A stretch of DNA of 9,036 bases from CAWEHQ01 sp051001995 (GTDB taxonomy: Bacteria; Actinomycetota; Thermoleophilia; Solirubrobacterales; Thermoleophilaceae): NCBI GenBank assembly GCA_051001995.1, contig JBPCMT010000166.1, forward strand, positions 1 to 9,036. Reading direction: 5' to 3'. A program made the translations under genes and the position numbers. Within the stretch, counting starts at the first letter, position 1. Each line of letters begins with the position of its first letter. Positions 6,002 to 9,036 of this stretch are shown in pieces. The notes beneath the pieces are model-generated. The model saw only the letters and a list, made by a program, of their open reading frames with translations, had not been told where the DNA came from and did not search any database.

Positions 6002-7285
6002 TTGCCTGAAAGGGAGCCCGTCGGCGTGATCGGCGCCGGCTGGGTGGGGCTCGTGACCGCGGCGTGCTTCGCGGAGCTGGGACACGAGGTCCACTGCCGC
6101 GACATCGTGCCCGAGAAGGTCGACACGCTGCGGCGTGGCGAGGTGCCGATCCACGAGCCGGGGCTAGCGGAGCTCGTGCGGCGCAACGCGGAGCGCCTGC
6201 ACTTCACGCTCGAGATGGGCGACGTGCTGGAGCGCGCGCGCCTGCTGTTCTGCTGCGTCGATACGCCGCCCACCTACTCGGGAGACGCCGACCTCTCGCG
6301 CGTGGAGCAGGTGGTCCATGACCTCGGCGCCTCGCGCGAGCACGCCCTCTTGATGAAGAGCACCGTTCCGGTCGGCACCGGGCGCACCGTGACGCGCGGC
6401 CGTCCCGAGCTCGGTTACGTGGCGAACCCCGAGTTCCTCAAGGAGGGCAACGCGATCGAGGACTTCCTTCATCCCGATCGCCTGGTGATCGGCGTGGACG
6501 AAGGGCAGGGGCACGACGGCCTCGGCGACCGCGTCGAAGCTCTCTTCGAGCCCCTGGACGCGGAGGTGATACGCACCGATGTCGCGAGCGCCGAGATGAT
6601 CAAGCTCGCCTCGAACGCTTTCCTGGCCACGAAGATCTCGTTCATCAACGAGATAGCGAACGTATCCGAGGAGGTGGGCTCGGACGTGTCGGAGGTCGCG
6701 CGCGGGATGGGGCTCGACGATCGGATCGGGCCGAAGTTCCTCCGCGCCGGGATCGGCTGGGGCGGCTCCTGCTTCGGCAAGGACGTCCTGTCGCTCAAGC
6801 AGCTCGCCAGCAATTCCGGCTATCACTTTCAGCTCCTCACCGCCGTAATGGAGGTCAACGAGCTCCAGAAGCGGCGCACGATCGGCAAGCTCCAAAAGCA
6901 CCTCGGCCAGCTGGTCGGAAAGCGCATCGCGCTGCTCGGGATCTCGTTCAAGCCCGACACCGATGACATCCGTGATGCCACGAGCCTGGTGCTCGCCGCG
7001 CGACTACACGGCGAGGGCGCTCACGTCCGTGCCTACGATCCGCTCGCCGCCGACCGTGCCCGCGAGGTCCTGGTGGGCACGGAGCTGAGCGACTCCGCCC
7101 TCGACGCGCTCGACGGCGCCGACGCGGCGGTGCTGGTCACCGAGTGGCCGGAGTTCGCCGAGCTGGACTGGGAGGGCGAGGTCAGGAGCCGGATGGCGAC
7201 CGCGCTCGTGGTGGACGGCCGCAACTTCCTGGATGCAAAGCGCCTTCGCACCGCCGGGTTCACGTACGAGGGCGTCGGCCGCTAG
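6002..7285 (+). CDS. ugd: UDP-glucose 6-dehydrogenase family nucleotide-sugar dehydrogenase
   Basis: This 427-residue enzyme oxidises an NDP-hexose to the NDP-uronic acid with two NAD+. The N-terminal Rossmann motif GVIGAGWVGLVTAACFAELG is at 8-27, followed by PIHEPGLAELV (49-59), KSTVPVGTG (119-127) and NPEFLKEGNAIEDFLHPDRL (142-161). The central helical domain holds Lys201 in EMIKLASNAFLATKISFINE (198-217) and the catalytic Cys257 in GWGGSCFGKD (252-261). The C-terminal domain begins near KRIALLGISFKPDTDDIRD (307-325). GSCFGKD and PDRLVIG are closer to UDP-glucose than to GDP-mannose dehydrogenases, but substrate choice is inferred. The stretch between STVPVGT and NPEFLKEG is about ten or more residues shorter than usual. 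The TTG start lies immediately after the LCP stop, and the stop codon shares one base with the next start. The likely product is a uronic acid donor for the surface polymer. Confidence 0.92.
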   Translation: MPEREPVGVIGAGWVGLVTAACFAELGHEVHCRDIVPEKVDTLRRGEVPIHEPGLAELVRRNAERLHFTLEMGDVLERARLLFCCVDTPPTYSGDADLSRVEQVVHDLGASREHALLMKSTVPVGTGRTVTRGRPELGYVANPEFLKEGNAIEDFLHPDRLVIGVDEGQGHDGLGDRVEALFEPLDAEVIRTDVASAEMIKLASNAFLATKISFINEIANVSEEVGSDVSEVARGMGLDDRIGPKFLRAGIGWGGSCFGKDVLSLKQLASNSGYHFQLLTAVMEVNELQKRRTIGKLQKHLGQLVGKRIALLGISFKPDTDDIRDATSLVLAARLHGEGAHVRAYDPLAADRAREVLVGTELSDSALDALDGADAAVLVTEWPEFAELDWEGEVRSRMATALVVDGRNFLDAKRLRTAGFTYEGVGR

Positions 7286-8322
7286 TGCAGGCGCTGATCC
7301 TGGCCGGGGGCGAGGGCACCCGCCTGCGGCCGCTGACAACGACCGTTCCCAAGCCCGTGCTCCCGCTCGCCGGGCGGCCGTTTCTGGCGTTCATGATCTC
7401 CTGGCTTCGCCGCCACGGCGTGGACGACATCGTGCTCTCCTGCGGGTTCCTCGGCGACGCCGTCCGCGCGGTGCTCGGCGAGCGTCACGGCGGCGCGCGG
7501 CTTCGCTACGTCAGGGAGGAGCGCCCGCTCGGCACCGCGGGACCGGTCCGCCTCGCGCTCGATCGCGGGGCGCTCGACGAGCGCTTCGTCGTCTGCAACG
7601 GCGACATCCTCACCGACGCGGACCTCGGCGCGCTGGTCGCGCGCCACGAGCAGGTGGGCGCGGCCGCGACGCTCGCCCTCGTCGCCGTGGAGGACATGAG
7701 CGGGTACGGCGTCGTGCCGACCGCGCCAAGCGGCGAGGTGGAGGCGTTCCTCGAGAAGACCGAGGCCCCGGTCTCCACGAACCACGTGAACGGCGGCATC
7801 TACGTCGTGGAGCGTGCGGTGGCCGAGGAAATCCCCTCCGGGCGCGCCGTCTCCTTCGAGCGCGAGGTGTTCCCGGCGCTCGTCGGGCGCGGCCTGTTCG
7901 GCCGGCCCGCCGAGGGCTACTGGATCGACATCGGTACGCCCGAGCGCTACCTCGAGGCGACCTACGACCTGCTGGCAGGCGTCGTGGAGAGCGACCTTCC
8001 GCCGCGCGACGTGTCGGGGTCGCTCGTCGCCGAGAGCTGCATCACGAGTGGGGCGCGGATCGGCCCCCAGTCGGTGGTCGGCGCCCACTGCTCGGTCGGG
8101 GCCGGCGCGACGGTCGCGCGATCGGTGCTCCACGAGCGCGTGACGGTCGGCGAGGAGGCCCAGCTCCTGGAGGCCGTGGTGGCCGCCGGAGCCCGGTTGG
8201 GGAAGGGCGCGCGATTGGAGCGCGGCGCGGTCGTCGGTGCCGGCGCGGAGATTTCGGCCGGAACGGTGGTGGGAGCCGGGCAGCGGGTCGAGCCCGCCGG
8301 CGCGGCGGAGATGCCGGCGTGA
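7285..8322 (+). CDS. NDP-sugar pyrophosphorylase (mannose-1-phosphate guanylyltransferase-like) with beta-helix tail
   Basis: This 345-residue enzyme makes a nucleotide sugar from a sugar 1-phosphate and an NTP. The nucleotidyltransferase domain (1 to about 235) has the signature LILAGGEGTRLRPLT (4-18) with KPVLPL (23-28), GTAGPVRLA (83-91), metal-binding Asp107 in CNGDILTD (104-111), VEAFLEKTE (152-160), NHVNGGIYVV (166-175) and YWIDIGTPERYLEA (212-225). Residues about 248-333 form imperfect hexapeptide repeats (SGARIG, VGAHCS, VGAGAT, VGAGAE), a left-handed beta-helix that in this group mainly serves oligomerisation or regulation. Length and layout resemble bacterial GDP-mannose pyrophosphorylases of the GMPPB/ManC-like type. 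The isomerase gene downstream supports a mannose role, but glucose-1-phosphate remains possible. The GTG at 7285 overlaps the previous stop by one base. The only visible ribosome site, GAGGG at 7268-7272, is rather distant, so coupling with the dehydrogenase gene is likely. Confidence 0.92.
   Translation: MQALILAGGEGTRLRPLTTTVPKPVLPLAGRPFLAFMISWLRRHGVDDIVLSCGFLGDAVRAVLGERHGGARLRYVREERPLGTAGPVRLALDRGALDERFVVCNGDILTDADLGALVARHEQVGAAATLALVAVEDMSGYGVVPTAPSGEVEAFLEKTEAPVSTNHVNGGIYVVERAVAEEIPSGRAVSFEREVFPALVGRGLFGRPAEGYWIDIGTPERYLEATYDLLAGVVESDLPPRDVSGSLVAESCITSGARIGPQSVVGAHCSVGAGATVARSVLHERVTVGEEAQLLEAVVAAGARLGKGARLERGAVVGAGAEISAGTVVGAGQRVEPAGAAEMPA
8307..8310 (+). promoter_or_regulatory. Ribosome binding site of the sugar isomerase
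   Basis: GGAG lies 8 bases before the GTG at 8319, inside the end of the pyrophosphorylase gene. It supports this start, which overlaps the previous stop codon by four bases (GTGA). Confidence 0.6.
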
Positions 8323-9036
8323 GCGACCTGACCTCCGAGTCGCTCGCCGCGGCGGACCCGAGCGCGATGCTCGCCGACGTGCTGGACCAGCCGGCTCAGC
8401 TCGAGGATGCCCTCTGGCGCGCCGAGTCCGCGCGTCTGCCGGAGGTCGACGCGCCGGGCGGCCTGGTGGTCTGCGGCATGGGCGGCTCGGCGATCGGCGG
8501 CGACCTGGCGCGCGCGTGCCTGGGCGACCGCGCTCGCCGGGCGATCCGCGTGACGCGCGAGTTCAGGCCCGACCCGTGGATCGGGCCGGACACGCTCGTC
8601 CTGCTCGCGAGCTACTCGGGGGAGACCGCCGAGACGCTGGCCTGCCAGGAGGCCGCACGCGCGGCCGGAGCGCCGTGCGTGGCGGTCACGACAGGCGGTC
8701 CGCTGGCCGAGGCGGCGCGCACCGGCGGTGACCCGGTGATCGGCGTCCCGGCCGGCCTCCAGCCGCGCGCGGCGGTCGCGTACATGACGGTCGCGGCGCT
8801 GGAGTGCGCCGCCGCCTGCGGCGCGGGGCCGCGGCTCGCCGACGAGGTCCGGGCCGCGAGCCGACTGCTCGCCGAGCTAGCGGCCGAGTGGGCGCCCGGT
8901 GGCCCCGACGACTCCCAGCCCAAGGCGCTCGCGCGGTCCCTGCTCGGGCGGGTCGCCACTCTGTACGGCGGCGGTTCGACCGCGGCCGTGGCCCGGCGCT
9001 GGAAGACGCAGCTCAACGAGAACGCGAAGGTCCCGG
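8319..9036 (+). CDS. Bifunctional phosphoglucose/phosphomannose isomerase (partial, 5' part)
   Basis: The frame starts at GTG 8319 and is open to the right edge, giving the first 239 residues of a protein whose family usually has some 300-350. These SIS-domain enzymes interconvert glucose-6-phosphate or mannose-6-phosphate with fructose-6-phosphate in the cytoplasm. The first SIS domain shows GLVVCGMGGSAIGGDLA (48-64), the phosphate-binding loop LLASYSGETAETL (95-107), CVAVTTGGPLAE (120-131) and PAGLQPRAAVAYM (144-156). The start of the second SIS domain shows LYGGGSTAAVARRWKTQLNE (215-234); Glu234 in LNENAKVP corresponds to the catalytic Glu of the archaeal-type PGI/PMI enzymes. The overlap with the pyrophosphorylase gene places it in the same operon. 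It would feed mannose-6-phosphate toward a nucleotide sugar, with the required phosphomannomutase not in view and probably encoded downstream or elsewhere. Confidence 0.88.
   Translation, partial: MSDLTSESLAAADPSAMLADVLDQPAQLEDALWRAESARLPEVDAPGGLVVCGMGGSAIGGDLARACLGDRARRAIRVTREFRPDPWIGPDTLVLLASYSGETAETLACQEAARAAGAPCVAVTTGGPLAEAARTGGDPVIGVPAGLQPRAAVAYMTVAALECAAACGAGPRLADEVRAASRLLAELAAEWAPGGPDDSQPKALARSLLGRVATLYGGGSTAAVARRWKTQLNENAKVP

Noticed and set aside
4565..6154. A 529-codon minus-strand open frame opposite the LCP gene
   Set aside because: It shows low-complexity leucine, arginine and valine patterns typical of an antisense frame, and the plus strand encodes complete LCP motifs.
8237..8731. 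A 164-codon plus-strand frame over the pyrophosphorylase/isomerase junction
   Set aside because: It is an Arg/Gly-rich shadow. The frame starting at 8319 has clear SIS-domain motifs and runs on to the edge.
1..9036. tRNA, rRNA, CRISPR array, insertion sequence or phage genes
   Set aside because: No cloverleaf with a CCA-type end, no spaced repeats, no transposase or integrase motifs and no terminal inverted repeats were seen on reading both strands.

Overview
The window is a compact, very GC-rich stretch of bacterial chromosome (roughly 70% G+C by eye, codon third positions almost all G or C). Six of the eight genes are best read with GTG or TTG starts. This, the densely packed operons and the protein types point to a high-GC actinobacterium. 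The LCP protein with a long non-standard C-terminus and the LCP / sugar dehydrogenase / nucleotidyltransferase / sugar isomerase order suggest the Thermoleophilia (Solirubrobacter- or Gaiella-like), but that placement is an inference. No RNA genes, insertion sequences, CRISPR arrays or phage genes were seen.

Left edge (1-215): no gene can be assigned with confidence. The stretch is less GC-rich than the rest and contains a strong imperfect palindrome (118-157), best read as the transcription terminator of the minus-strand operon.

Minus-strand operon (3340 down to 216): a TetR-family repressor, an AidB-type acyl-CoA dehydrogenase that starts inside the repressor gene, and a crotonase (enoyl-CoA hydratase superfamily) gene that begins just after it. 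This looks like a small self-regulated module for acyl-CoA metabolism. The crotonase lacks both canonical catalytic glutamates, so its reaction is open.

Divergent promoter region (3341-3429): 89 bases separate the repressor gene from the plus-strand genes. They hold a perfect 7+2+7 palindrome, the probable TetR operator, and a -10-like element placed for leaderless transcription of the plus-strand gene.

Plus-strand operon (3430 to beyond 9036): an M20-family metallo-deacylase/peptidase, a LytR-CpsA-Psr (LCP) cell-wall ligase, a UDP-glucose-type sugar dehydrogenase, an NDP-sugar pyrophosphorylase with a left-handed beta-helix tail, and the start of a bifunctional phosphoglucose/phosphomannose isomerase that runs off the right edge. 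From the LCP gene onward, genes abut or overlap by 1-4 bases. Together they fit supply of nucleotide sugars (a GDP-mannose or NDP-glucose type, and a uronic acid) for a surface polysaccharide that the LCP protein would attach to the wall. All gene families are known; the more unusual points are the shared operator, the LCP C-terminal domain, the altered crotonase active site and the shortened dehydrogenase.
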